DNA of 49,664 bases from assembly GCF_900188145.1 (NCBI RefSeq), contig NZ_FZOJ01000034.1, positions 1-49,664 on the forward strand. Direction: 5' to 3'. Within the stretch, counting starts at the first letter, position 1, and each line of letters begins with the position of its first letter. Under the pieces are notes generated by a model. That model had not been told where the DNA came from. It did no database searches and saw only the letters and a list, made by a program, of their open reading frames with translations. Positions 1-7,431 of the stretch are shown one piece after another. The translations under genes were made by a program, and so were the position numbers. The stretch is from Anaerovirgula multivorans (GTDB lineage Bacteria > Bacillota > Clostridia > Peptostreptococcales > Natronincolaceae).

Positions 1-956
1 TCATATCCTTCATCAGACAAAACATATTCCTTTAAGTCAGCACTGGCTCCTCGAACTGTCTGAGAATATATATAGCCATTCTTATGGAGGATGTTATAAG
101 CAATATTTTCTCCAGTGTTCATGCCTTTGTCGGCAACTACAATCACACGGCCGAAATTGTAGTCATTTTTCAAATCATCTAGAACAGGCATCAAAGTAGT
201 GCAATCATTGGTATTTCCCTCAAATAGCTTGTAGGTAATCGGCAGACCAGAATTATCCATTAATAATCCCATCTGGATAATAGGGTTGGTTCTATGCTCC
301 TTGGAAACGCCTTTTTTACGGAATTCATCAGGTTCCTTAATTTCAAAGTAGTAGTTGGTAACATCATAATAAACAGTGCTGGTATCTCTGCCATAATTCA
401 TTCTAACCATCTCATGAATATGGAGAAGCAAATCATCCTTGAGGGAATTAAAATAATCCAGGGCCTTGTAAATATGATTCATACTGAACTTGAAGTCGAG
501 AAAATAATTATCCATGGTCTCAAAAGAAGCCTTCTTAGAACAAGGAATTAGAACTCTCGAGTAAACAAGCATTTGATAAATATTGTTAAGAGAATACCCA
601 ATGTTTAAGCTTCTCTGTCTGTTGATGAAAAACTTGTCAAGCTCAAGATTATGATAGAAATGGCTTAGAACAGAGAAACCAAGATTTTTTCTCAAGACAG
701 AAGAAGAATCAATGGTCTCATTTGGAGAGAAGGTAAAGTTTATGGGCAATTCCTTTTCCCTAGCATCACGAGTCATTTCTTTTGCCAATTCAGTAAAGTA
801 GGCAATGGGATCATCGTATTCACTTTCAAGATCATCCAAATACCCTAAGCTTTTGACTTTTCTTTGTTTGGTTTTACCGGTACCAGGCTCTCTGAACCCT
901 TCAACGATAGAAAGGTAAACACGGCCGTTTGGTCTTTTATCTTTTTTCAAGAACAT
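1..956 (-). CDS. IS1634-family (IS4 superfamily) transposase, 3' part outside window
   Basis: The reverse strand reads through without a stop from position 956 to the window edge, giving about 318 residues. The protein starts MFLKKDKRPNGRVYLSIV and contains the phrases YYDVTNYYFE (first catalytic Asp region) and VVADKGMNT (second), which fit the DDE transposases of the IS1634 group. The third acidic residue would lie beyond the edge. I prefer the ATG at 956 to the one at 962, because AGGGTG then sits six bases upstream. Whether the element is intact cannot be judged here. Confidence 0.85.
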   Translation of the reverse strand, partial: MFLKKDKRPNGRVYLSIVEGFREPGTGKTKQRKVKSLGYLDDLESEYDDPIAYFTELAKEMTRDAREKELPINFTFSPNETIDSSSVLRKNLGFSVLSHFYHNLELDKFFINRQRSLNIGYSLNNIYQMLVYSRVLIPCSKKASFETMDNYFLDFKFSMNHIYKALDYFNSLKDDLLLHIHEMVRMNYGRDTSTVYYDVTNYYFEIKEPDEFRKKGVSKEHRTNPIIQMGLLMDNSGLPITYKLFEGNTNDCTTLMPVLDDLKNDYNFGRVIVVADKGMNTGENIAYNILHKNGYIYSQTVRGASADLKEYVLSDEGY

Positions 957-1209
957 AATCATCACCCTATACTATCATACCATAGAATGACATAGAATAA
1001 CATAAAAAAGTATAAAATTTGACATAAAAAATTCCCAGTACACATTAGTATTACAAAGATTGGCGTTTCATCATTTGATTATTTGGTGTAAAACTCGGGA
1101 ATATGTTCCGTTGAAAATTCATCTCCAATACTATTTTACAGTTAGTATGAGCAAACTGAAGCGTTCTGCTGTTTCGTGACGAATACGAAGAAATAGGAGA
1201 TAATAAACA
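957..1209. other. Upstream flank of the transposase, no gene seen
   Basis: No convincing reading frame occurs here. An imperfect inverted repeat, ATTCCCAGT at 1031-1039 and ACTCGGGAAT at 1093-1102, lies in it and could belong to the end of the insertion sequence, but I cannot place the terminal repeat with certainty. Confidence 0.4.
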
Positions 1210-1238
1210 TTGACAATAAAGAAAAATAATTATATAAT
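1210..1238 (+). promoter_or_regulatory. Consensus sigma-A promoter for the leader and methyltransferase
   Basis: TTGACA at 1210-1215 and TATAAT at 1233-1238 match the vegetative consensus perfectly and are separated by 17 bases. Transcription would start near 1245, leaving a leader of about 255 bases before the gene at 1501. Confidence 0.85.
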
Positions 1239-1320
1239 AATCTAAAACTAATAAAGAAAAGAGTGATGATATTTCGACATATCGGATGCTATGGAGATCA
1301 GTAGCATAGGTATCGTTGGA

Positions 1321-1477
1321 TAAGGGGAGATAAAATCAACAAATTTATAGGTAAGTATTGACTGTGCAAACAGTTATGTTGTTATGCCTATAAATGTTCG
1401 ATTTTATTTTACTCTTAACTTATCTTCATTTTTAGAAGTCTAAGCCGTAGAGTAAAATCTGCGGCTTTTAATTTTAT
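1321..1477 (+). promoter_or_regulatory. Attenuator-like leader with competing terminator and antiterminator
   Basis: A long-range hairpin pairs ATAAAATC (1330-1337) with GATTTTAT (1400-1407) and ATTTATAGG (1343-1351) with CCTATAAAT (1387-1395), and encloses a small ACTGT/ACAGT hairpin. Downstream, AAGCCGTAGA (1442-1451) pairs with TCTGCGGCTT (1458-1467) and is followed by TTAATTTTAT, an intrinsic terminator. The loop and arms of that terminator (1449-1458) can pair instead with ATTTTACTCT (1406-1415), so terminator and antiterminator exclude each other. The trigger is unknown. Short leader frames exist at 1266-1304 and 1291-1323 but have weak ribosome sites. Confidence 0.6.
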
Positions 1478-1500
1478 CTAAAAACGAAAAGGAGTGTCTT

Positions 1501-2334
1501 ATGAATAATTTTATTGATCAATATTTACTATTACCCAATGTTTTTGAACCAAGCAATACAAATTTCTGGAATGATAAACATATCTCCATGCAGCTTTTGG
1601 AAGCACATTTAAATCCTAATTTTGAAGGTGCAAGCAGGACAAAAGAATTCATTAATAAATCTTCTTTGTGGATTAGTAAGACAATTCCTCCTACATCCTA
1701 TCCAGAATTACTAGATATAGGGTGTGGTCCGGGATTGTATGCAGAAAGGTTTACAAGGGCTGGTTTTAAAGTGACTGGTATTGATTTTTCAGAAAGATCT
1801 ATTTCTTATGCACGTGAATCAGCTAGAAAAAAGAAATTAAATATTACTTATCTATACCAAAACTATTTAGAATTAATTACAAAAAATAGATTCAATTTGG
1901 CTACGATGATCTATTGTGATTATGGAGCATTATCATATCAAAAAAGAGAACTGTTAATGAGAAAGGTATATGACAGTCTAAAATCCGGAGGATTATTTCT
2001 TTTTGATGTCTTTACGATAAAAAAGTACAACAACTTTCTAGGAAAACAAACATGGGAATATTGTTGTAATGGTGGGTTTTGGAGTTCTGAAGAGTATCTG
2101 TCTTTTGATAGAAACTGTAAATATCCAAATCATATATCACTAGAGCAAACAATTGTTATCACTAAAAAAGTTACTCGAAACTACCTTATATGGAATCAAT
2201 ATTTCACAAAAGAAAATTTAATCTTTGAAGCAGAAAAGGCAGGGTTTCAAGTATACGAAATTTTTAATAACATTGATGGAGAGAGATTCAAAGAATATGG
2301 GATGATAATGGCTATTTTATTAAAAAAACCATAA
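1501..2334 (+). CDS. Class I SAM-dependent methyltransferase
   Basis: A 277-residue protein whose Rossmann-type SAM site is plain: motif I LLDIGCGPGLYAERF near residues 71-85, followed by the acidic end of strand 2 in VTGIDFSERSI. The middle (MIYCDYGALS) and the LKSGGLFLFDVF strand are typical of the Methyltransf_11/25 group. The substrate is not evident. GGAGTG precedes the ATG. It stands alone behind a consensus promoter and a structured attenuator-like leader, an arrangement familiar from inducible resistance genes; that role is inference. No terminator is obvious directly after it. Confidence 0.85.
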   Translation: MNNFIDQYLLLPNVFEPSNTNFWNDKHISMQLLEAHLNPNFEGASRTKEFINKSSLWISKTIPPTSYPELLDIGCGPGLYAERFTRAGFKVTGIDFSERSISYARESARKKKLNITYLYQNYLELITKNRFNLATMIYCDYGALSYQKRELLMRKVYDSLKSGGLFLFDVFTIKKYNNFLGKQTWEYCCNGGFWSSEEYLSFDRNCKYPNHISLEQTIVITKKVTRNYLIWNQYFTKENLIFEAEKAGFQVYEIFNNIDGERFKEYGMIMAILLKKP

Positions 2335-2430
2335 CTTTTACAATGTCTTGAGAATCTGTCAGGAAGGTTGATTTATGCGGGTATTGGTCTTTTTTACATA
2401 ATATCCTGCTAACCTAAGATTAAATGCTTA

Positions 2431-2459
2431 TTGACTTAATTATTATATGATAGTATGTT
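2431..2459 (+). promoter_or_regulatory. Candidate promoter for the CD3324-type gene
   Basis: TTGACT at 2431-2436 and TATGTT at 2454-2459 are spaced by 17 bases, about 20 bases before a strong ribosome binding site (GGAGGGG) that serves a very short leader frame rather than the main gene. Confidence 0.45.
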
Positions 2460-2493
2460 ATTATTAGATTTTATAAAAAGGAGGGGTTGTTTG

Positions 2494-2544
2494 TTGGATT
2501 TGGTTATATGCCTAGCAAAAGCTATTGCATATCAGGTATGTTAA
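2494..2544 (+). CDS. Putative 16-residue leader peptide
   Basis: Starting at TTG 2494 (another in-frame TTG at 2491) the frame reads LDLVICLAKAIAYQVC and stops at 2542-2544. GGAGGGG lies seven bases upstream, a better site than many real genes here have. Its codons form the left arm of a long hairpin, as in leader peptides of translational attenuators. No homologue is known to me, so translation is an inference. Confidence 0.35.
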   Translation: MDLVICLAKAIAYQVC

Positions 2545-2600
2545 TCACATAAAAATATGAATAGCTTTTGCTCAATCCTAATGATTAAGATTTTAGGAGG
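2515..2600 (+). promoter_or_regulatory. Leader hairpins upstream of the CD3324-type gene, second one masks the ribosome site
   Basis: GCAAAAGCTATT (2515-2526) pairs perfectly with AATAGCTTTTGC (2560-2571), and the stem continues with CATAT/ATATG after a one-base bulge. Next, TCCTAA (2576-2581) can pair with TTAGGA (2593-2598), which covers most of the AGGAGG ribosome site (2595-2600) of the gene at 2606. Translating the short leader frame would open the first hairpin. Confidence 0.5.
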
Positions 2601-2605
2601 AGCAT

Positions 2606-2884
2606 ATGGGCTATGTTAAAGCAACCGATGTATTGCCGCAGGATTTGCTTGATAGAATTCAAAATTATATAGATGGTGAGTACATTTATATTCCACGGAA
2701 AACGGAAAATAGAAAAGCTTGGGGAGAAAAAACAAATACTAAAGCAGAGAATTTAATCAGAAACATGGGAATTTATTCAGATTATTTAAATGGTGTTACT
2801 GTAGACGAGCTTTCTGAGAAATATTTTTTATCGCCCAAGAGTATACAAAGAATTATATTGACAATACAATCGGAAAAAAAGTAG
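2606..2884 (+). CDS. CD3324 family protein (Mor-like helix-turn-helix)
   Basis: A 92-residue protein (MGYVKATDVLPQDLLDRIQ...) with the layout of the CD3324 family found in clostridia: an N-terminal segment YVKATDVLP, a conserved IYIPRK core, and a C-terminal helix-turn-helix (TVDELSEKYFLSPKSIQRII, about residues 66-85) resembling the Mor transcription activator fold. It probably binds DNA; the target is unknown. AGGAGG six bases before ATG fixes the start. The transcript carries a structured leader and ends in a strong terminator, so it is a monocistronic unit. Confidence 0.85.
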   Translation: MGYVKATDVLPQDLLDRIQNYIDGEYIYIPRKTENRKAWGEKTNTKAENLIRNMGIYSDYLNGVTVDELSEKYFLSPKSIQRIILTIQSEKK

Positions 2885-2892
2885 TAGATATT

Positions 2893-2929
2893 ACGCCATA
2901 CAGCTTAGTGTATGGCGTATATTTTTTTC
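2893..2929 (+). terminator. Rho-independent terminator
   Basis: ACGCCATACA (2893-2902) pairs perfectly with TGTATGGCGT (2909-2918) and is followed by ATATTTTTTT. Confidence 0.9.
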
Positions 2930-3003
2930 TGAAAAATGCTTGAGGTTGAGATCTACATTGTTTATAAATTATACTTGAGTTATTAAAGGGAGAGGTGATA
3001 TTT

Positions 3004-3672
3004 ATGAATGATAAAACTACAAATATGGGCTTGTTTTCACAGGATTTTATTTATAAAAATTTAATGGGTCCTAATTGTTTAAAAATTTTAAGAGAACTTA
3101 TCAAAGATATTGAAATTAAACCTAATATGCGCATTTTAGATTTAGGTTGTGGAACCGGACTGACATCGATCTATTTGGCTAAAAACTTTGACGTTACTGT
3201 TTTTGCAACAGACTTGTGGATAAAGCCTTCTGAAAATTATGAACGCATTAAACAATTTAATTTGGAAGATAAAGTTTATCCGATTTATGCAAATGCGCTA
3301 AGCCTTCCATATGCAGATGAATTCTTTGATATAGTTATTAGCGTGGGGGCATATAACTGTTTTGGATGTAAGTCAGACTACCTACAAAAATGTTTGTTGC
3401 CGCTCGTTAAAAAAGAGGGATTGATTTGTGTGAGTGTGCCAGGAGTAAAAATTGGATTTGATGGAATAGTTCCAGAGGAACTTACCCCATTTTGGCAGGA
3501 AAACATGAATTTTTATTCTTTCCAGTGGTGGCATAAGCTCCCCTTGGTTCCTTGGCTCGAAGCAATAAAGTTACTGGAATGCATAATGACAGAGTATCCA
3601 AATTCTCCTGTATATGATGAAGCGATAAGATCTATGAACTTGACTAAACGAAAGAGCAAGTGTATCTCATAA
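3004..3672 (+). CDS. Class I SAM-dependent methyltransferase (YjhP-like)
   Basis: A protein of 222 residues with SAM motif I ILDLGCGTGLTSIYLAK, the strand-2 acidic residue in VFATDLW, and LPYADEFFDIVISVGAYNCFG as motif IV. The GIVPEELTPFW and FYSFQWWHKL phrases recall YjhP-like small-molecule methyltransferases. After HKL the C-terminal 45 residues (PLVPWLEAIKLLE...) do not match what I expect of that family, so the end may be altered. I start at ATG 3004, eight bases after GAGG, not at the GTG at 2995 that overlaps this site. Substrate unknown. Confidence 0.8.
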   Translation: MNDKTTNMGLFSQDFIYKNLMGPNCLKILRELIKDIEIKPNMRILDLGCGTGLTSIYLAKNFDVTVFATDLWIKPSENYERIKQFNLEDKVYPIYANALSLPYADEFFDIVISVGAYNCFGCKSDYLQKCLLPLVKKEGLICVSVPGVKIGFDGIVPEELTPFWQENMNFYSFQWWHKLPLVPWLEAIKLLECIMTEYPNSPVYDEAIRSMNLTKRKSKCIS

Positions 3673-3775
3673 TAAAGCTGTAATTTTTTACTAAAGAGTT
3701 TGTTTTATAAGACGATAATTATATTACAGGGAATTGATGAAAAAATGGGAGATGTAAATATGAGGAGTGATAAGA

Positions 3776-4453
3776 ATGTCAATAGGTATAAATACGAACT
3801 ACAGCAATTATTACAGTAGCAATTTAGCAGGAGCGCAGCCACAGACAGCTAAAACTAGCCAAACAAAAGAACTTGAATCAACATATAATAAAAATAAACA
3901 AATGAGTGAACAGGAATATTTGAAAGAATTACAGGAAAAATATCCCTCATTGAAACTTTCTACAGGTTACTTAAATACCAAAGGACCTAGCGGTACAGGT
4001 CTTGGAAATGTTGTAATTCACCCTAATCTATTAAAGAAGATGGCAGGTGATCCCGAATTTGCATCTAAGGTTGAGAATAATATCAAGTATATACCACAGG
4101 GAGAAGCATGGAAAAAAAGCATGATAGAATCGGGTGGTAGAAAGCTGGTTGCTTCAGGATGTTTTGTTGATGAGGATGGAAATGTCAGTAGCTGGAGCAT
4201 AAGCTCAACTACGATTGGAAACCCAGAAGAAGATGAAAAAAAGGAACGGATGAAAGAGTTACAGGAAAAACTTGCCCAAGAGCAAAGAAAAATTGAAAAA
4301 GTGACAGAAAAATATACAGAGCAGAGAAAACAACTTGAAGAAATGCTACAAATCAATCGTATAGAAGCAAGCACAATAACCAATCTTTATAGCTATAATC
4401 ATGGACAGACCAGTTTTGCACTAAATAATTGGGATTTTAATAAGATTGGATAA
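3776..4453 (+). CDS. DUF6033-like protein of unknown function
   Basis: 225 residues, no signal peptide or membrane segment. The N-terminus (MSIGINTNYSNYYSSNLAG) is rich in Ser, Asn and Tyr; the middle holds YLKELQEKYPSLKLS, NVVIHPNLLKKMAGDPEFASKVE and KLVASGCFVDEDGNVSSWSIS; the C-terminal third is a charged coiled coil (EEDEKKERMKELQEKLAQEQ). This order matches my memory of the DUF6033 family of clostridia, for which no function is established. GAGGAG lies before ATG 3776; a GTG at 3767 overlaps that site and is unlikely to be used. Confidence 0.65.
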   Translation: MSIGINTNYSNYYSSNLAGAQPQTAKTSQTKELESTYNKNKQMSEQEYLKELQEKYPSLKLSTGYLNTKGPSGTGLGNVVIHPNLLKKMAGDPEFASKVENNIKYIPQGEAWKKSMIESGGRKLVASGCFVDEDGNVSSWSISSTTIGNPEEDEKKERMKELQEKLAQEQRKIEKVTEKYTEQRKQLEEMLQINRIEASTITNLYSYNHGQTSFALNNWDFNKIG

Positions 4454-4642
4454 TCTTTCACATAGTGTACGCTTACTTTAAATGACGTGTTAATATGTCA
4501 AGGGGATGGGATTGTTGACAAGTTCATATAATATAGTCCCTTTGACATTATAAACTGAAAAATTATATTGACAGTAAAAAAGTGCTGATGTAAAATATTA
4601 ACAAAAGTCAATGTAAAAAATAGAAGCATATTTATAAATATA
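4454..4642 (+). other. Gap before the BlaI remnant, no gene seen
   Basis: No credible gene is seen. The tract lies between the DUF6033-like gene and a decayed repressor and may contain further remains of that repressor, whose homology begins abruptly near 4643. Confidence 0.3.
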
Positions 4643-4846
4643 TTGATAAAACTTCCCAATGGTGAGTCTGAGGTTATGAAGGTAGTATGGGCTAATGATC
4701 TACTCATCACAACCAGCATTGTTATGGAACAGTCAGAGCAAAAGAAGGAATGGAAAGCGCAAACCATTATTACGCTGTTATTGCGCCTAGCAGAGGGAGA
4801 ATTTCTTAGGACGATTTACTCGAAAATAGTGAAAGGATTGGTTTAA
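4643..4846 (+). pseudogene. Remnant of a BlaI/MecI/CopY-type repressor
   Basis: The 67-residue frame contains LPNGESEVMKVVWANDLL and EWKAQTIITLLLRLAEGEFL, which follow the winged-helix of BlaI-type repressors (E-x-E-V-M-K-V-x-W, then W-x-x-x-T-I-x-T-L-L-x-R-L). A full repressor has about 120-140 residues with a C-terminal dimerisation part; here the frame ends shortly after the recognition helix, and the residues after the wing are not of the family. It is probably non-functional. It abuts the transporter gene, its TAA overlapping the ATG of the next frame. Confidence 0.7.
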
Positions 4847-5721
4847 TGAGCACAAATAATTTCTTGACACCTGCTGAAATTGCATCCTCTACAGTAGAAG
4901 TTAGCATGAAAAAGGTAAAATTGTCTACGATCCAAATGCTTTTGTTGGGTATGTTAGCCGGTGCCTTCATTGCCTTTGCTGCGGAGGGCTCAAATATGGC
5001 AGCTTTTAATTTATTTGCTAAAGCAGAGACCTATGGTTTAGGTAAGGCTTTAGCGGGGGCTATATTTGGTACCGGATTGATGCTGGTATTATTGGCAGGA
5101 GGAGAACTTTTTACTGGTAATACGTTGATTGTAGTTGGTGTACTTCAAGGTAAAATAAAAATTAGCAAAATGTTAAGAAATTGGTTTTTTGTGTATCTTG
5201 GTAACCTTATCGGATCAGTATTCATTGCCTATATGATGGTTCAAGCAGGATTATTCAACAGTGGAGCAAATGGTTTAGGTGCCATAACCATTAAGATTGC
5301 ATCCTACAAGGTAGGACTATCTTTTATGCCAGCTTTTTATCTTGGCATCATGTGTAACTGGTTGGTTTGCTTGGCGGTATGGATGTCTTATGGTGCAAAA
5401 GATGTAGTGGGTAAGATTTTCGCCATATTTTTTCCTATATGGCTGTTCATAACATCAGGCTTTGAGCACAGCATTGCCAATATGTACTATATTCCTGCGG
5501 GAATTTTGGCAAAAACGAATCCTACTTGGACAGAAGCTTCTCAATTGACTGCTGAACAGTTATCTAAGCTAAATTGGGGAACCTTTTTCGTTAACAATCT
5601 AATTCCCGTAACGTTAGGGAATATTATTGGTGGCGTTCTGTTTGTAGGCGGTATTTATTGGTATGTATATCTAAAGAACAAGAAGGATGCAGTAACAGAC
5701 ATCAAAAAAGTTTCAACATAA
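4846..5721 (+). CDS. Formate/nitrite transporter (FNT/FocA family) channel
   Basis: 291 residues with six predicted membrane helices and the FNT hallmarks: MAAFNLFA, GGELFTGNTL (first half-helix break), the CNWLVCLAVWMSYGAKD signature and the pore histidine region GFEHSIANMYYIPAG. Such pentameric channels pass small monovalent anions (formate, nitrite, hydrosulfide, lactate); the sequence alone does not say which. AAAGGA precedes the ATG. A terminator follows directly, so the gene is transcribed singly or together with the decayed repressor upstream. Confidence 0.92.
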   Translation: MSTNNFLTPAEIASSTVEVSMKKVKLSTIQMLLLGMLAGAFIAFAAEGSNMAAFNLFAKAETYGLGKALAGAIFGTGLMLVLLAGGELFTGNTLIVVGVLQGKIKISKMLRNWFFVYLGNLIGSVFIAYMMVQAGLFNSGANGLGAITIKIASYKVGLSFMPAFYLGIMCNWLVCLAVWMSYGAKDVVGKIFAIFFPIWLFITSGFEHSIANMYYIPAGILAKTNPTWTEASQLTAEQLSKLNWGTFFVNNLIPVTLGNIIGGVLFVGGIYWYVYLKNKKDAVTDIKKVST

Positions 5722-5733
5722 TGAAATTACATG

Positions 5734-5770
5734 AAATGAGTTAAAATCATTGGTTTGGCTCATTTTTTTT
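5734..5770 (+). terminator. Rho-independent terminator
   Basis: AAATGAGTTAAA (5734-5745) pairs with TTTGGCTCATTT (two G-U pairs) and runs into eight T residues. Confidence 0.8.
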
Positions 5771-5868
5771 ATACAAAAATAACAACTGTGAGCACCGTTG
5801 CATTGTCTGGCGTTTAGAGGAAAGTCCATATAGGGTAAGGTGTCTATAACCCCGTCCCCTCGACACTA

Positions 5869-6678
5869 AAGTCAGTAGGAGCGCCTTTTATGACTGGCAG
5901 AAACGCCCTATAAGTCATAGTAAGAAGGAAGATATCAAGCTATTAGCTGATATTAAAGAAATATTTGATGAATCTGATGGAACCTATGGTCATAGACGTA
6001 TCAAAAGAAGGTTAAAGAAAAAAGGTATAAGAGCCAGTAACAATCGTATTAGAAGGCTCATGAGAGAAAATGGCTTAATAAGTGCATTGAAGACTAAATT
6101 TAAAGCCACCACAAATTCAAATTACAACTATCCAGTAGCTCCTAATCTATTAAACAAAGACTTTACAGCTCAAGCAAAGAATCAAAAATGGGTTGGGGAT
6201 ATTACCTATGGTGCCACTAGTGAAGGATGGCTTTACCTAGCAGCTATTGAGGATCTGTATCATAAAAAGATAGTAGGCTGGGCACTAGATAGCAGAATGA
6301 CTAAACAGTTAACGCTTAATGCGTTAAACCAAGCTATTACTCGCGAAAGACCAGCCAAAGGACTAATATTTCAGCGATAGAGGGTCGCAGTATGCAGCCT
6401 ACGATTATCAAGATAAACTTAGAGAAAATGGAATAAGGCAGAGTATGAGCACCAAGGGGGACTGCTATGATAACGCTTGTATGGAATCATTTTTTGCAAC
6501 CTTAAAAAAAGATTTAATTCATAGAAGACGCTTCAAAACCTGTGAAGAAGCTAAAATAGCTATTATTAACTATATAGAAACATGGTATAACTCTAGAAGG
6601 AGTCATAGTAGCTTAGACTATATGTCTCCTATGGAATATGAGCTACATCATAGTCAAGGCAAGGATTTAGCAGCCTAA
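5869..6678 (+). pseudogene. IS3-family transposase (orfB), 5'-truncated and frameshifted
   Basis: Homology to the IS3-type orfB begins around SRSAFYDWQKR and continues through DGTYGHRRIKRRLKKKGI, the first catalytic Asp in WVGDITYG, and TKGDCYDNACMESFF with the catalytic Glu. The N-terminal part and all of orfA are missing. Near 6374 the expected FHSDRGSQY reads as TTTCAGCGATAGAGGG, as if two bases of a CACAGC were lost, so the second catalytic Asp lies out of frame. Two frames remain, 6060-6380 and 6445-6678. It cannot encode an active enzyme unless frameshifting restores it. Confidence 0.9.
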
Positions 6679-6776
6679 TTTGTAACGCTAGTTTTATCAA
6701 TTTTTTCCTTTAAATTTTTATTTGAAAAATTGATTTAATTTCCTATTGGTTATAAAAAAATTAGGAGGAATAAAAA

Positions 6777-6950
6777 ATGAAATATGATGCATTAGGAATG
6801 ATAGAAACAAAAGGTTTAGTTGGAGCTGTTGAAGCTGCAGCTGCACAAAGAGTTGGAGAATTAATTTCAGTTCATGTTATTCCACGTCCACATGTTGAGG
6901 TTGAAGGTATTCTTCCTGTAGGAAAGGTATCAAAGGAAACTGTAAAATAA
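6777..6950 (+). pseudogene. Internally deleted bacterial microcompartment (BMC) shell protein
   Basis: A 57-residue frame with a strong ribosome site (TTAGGAGGAAT). Residues 1-21 (MKYDALGMIETKGLVGAVEA) are the start of a PduA/EutM-type hexamer and residues 22-47 (AAAQRVGELISVHVIPRPH) its end. The roughly 40 residues between, which hold most of the BMC fold and the pore loop, are missing, yet the frame is intact. The join lies in an Ala-rich GCTG repeat, suggesting recombination between short repeats. No other microcompartment gene is nearby. A folded shell tile is unlikely, so I class it as a remnant, though it may be translated. Confidence 0.75.
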
Positions 6951-6972
6951 GAAGTATCAATATGACTTTCAC

Positions 6973-7025
6973 TGAACGGTAGAGATAAAGCTCTACCGTT
7001 CACTATATTAGGGGGTTTTTCTTTA
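6973..7025 (+). terminator. Stem-loop, probable terminator
   Basis: TGAACGGTAGAG (6973-6984) pairs perfectly with CTCTACCGTTCA (6991-7002). The T tract comes only after CTATATTAGGGGG, so termination is likely but not typical. Confidence 0.55.
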
Positions 7026-7431
7026 GAGGGGGATACTCCCTATTTATTTTGCGAAATAATATCATCTTTCTATAAAAATACATGCAAAACCGCAACTCTG
7101 TTTATTCATCTAAAAGCTATCTTAGATTAAAACAAGTATGAATGCTACTACACAACTAATAAAAAATATGTAATTTTCTGTTGAAATATGTTATTATGAT
7201 AGGGCAAAAGACTCATAAGAGCAATTCTTATTCTATTGAAATGGAATAAGGGGAGACAATTAAGATAAAGTCAAAGTGTCAAATGAAAGCCACAATAATA
7301 AATAGAAGTTGAGATAATTGTGGTTAGAATGTTAGTATACAATGTATTCTTAGCAAAACAAATTTAGGTTCCTATTTGTTTGAGATAACATAATTATTTC
7401 AGCAGTAGATGGGGAAGAGGGGAAAGAAAAA
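7026..7431 (+). other. Long 5' region of the GGDEF gene, no gene seen
   Basis: No open frame of note. I looked for the conserved cores of both c-di-GMP riboswitch classes and did not find them. The promoter of the GGDEF gene is presumably here but no single site stands out. Confidence 0.3.

Noticed and set aside
294..551. 85-residue plus-strand frame inside the transposase
   Set aside because: Lies antisense to a clear transposase reading frame.
4018..4383. Minus-strand open frame opposite the DUF6033-like gene
   Set aside because: Cys/Ser/Phe-rich translation without family resemblance or ribosome site; shadow of the plus-strand gene.
4498..4767. Minus-strand frame opposite the BlaI remnant
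   Set aside because: Overlaps a recognisable BlaI-type sequence on the plus strand and has no ribosome site.
5797..5850. Possible 5' fragment of RNase P RNA (the string AGAGGAAAGTCCAT)
   Set aside because: The string matches the conserved region of rnpB, but the surrounding bases show no further RNase P elements and the match is only about 14 bases.
7026..7431. c-di-GMP riboswitch upstream of the GGDEF gene
   Set aside because: A GGGCAAA string occurs near 7201 but the rest of the GEMM consensus is absent.
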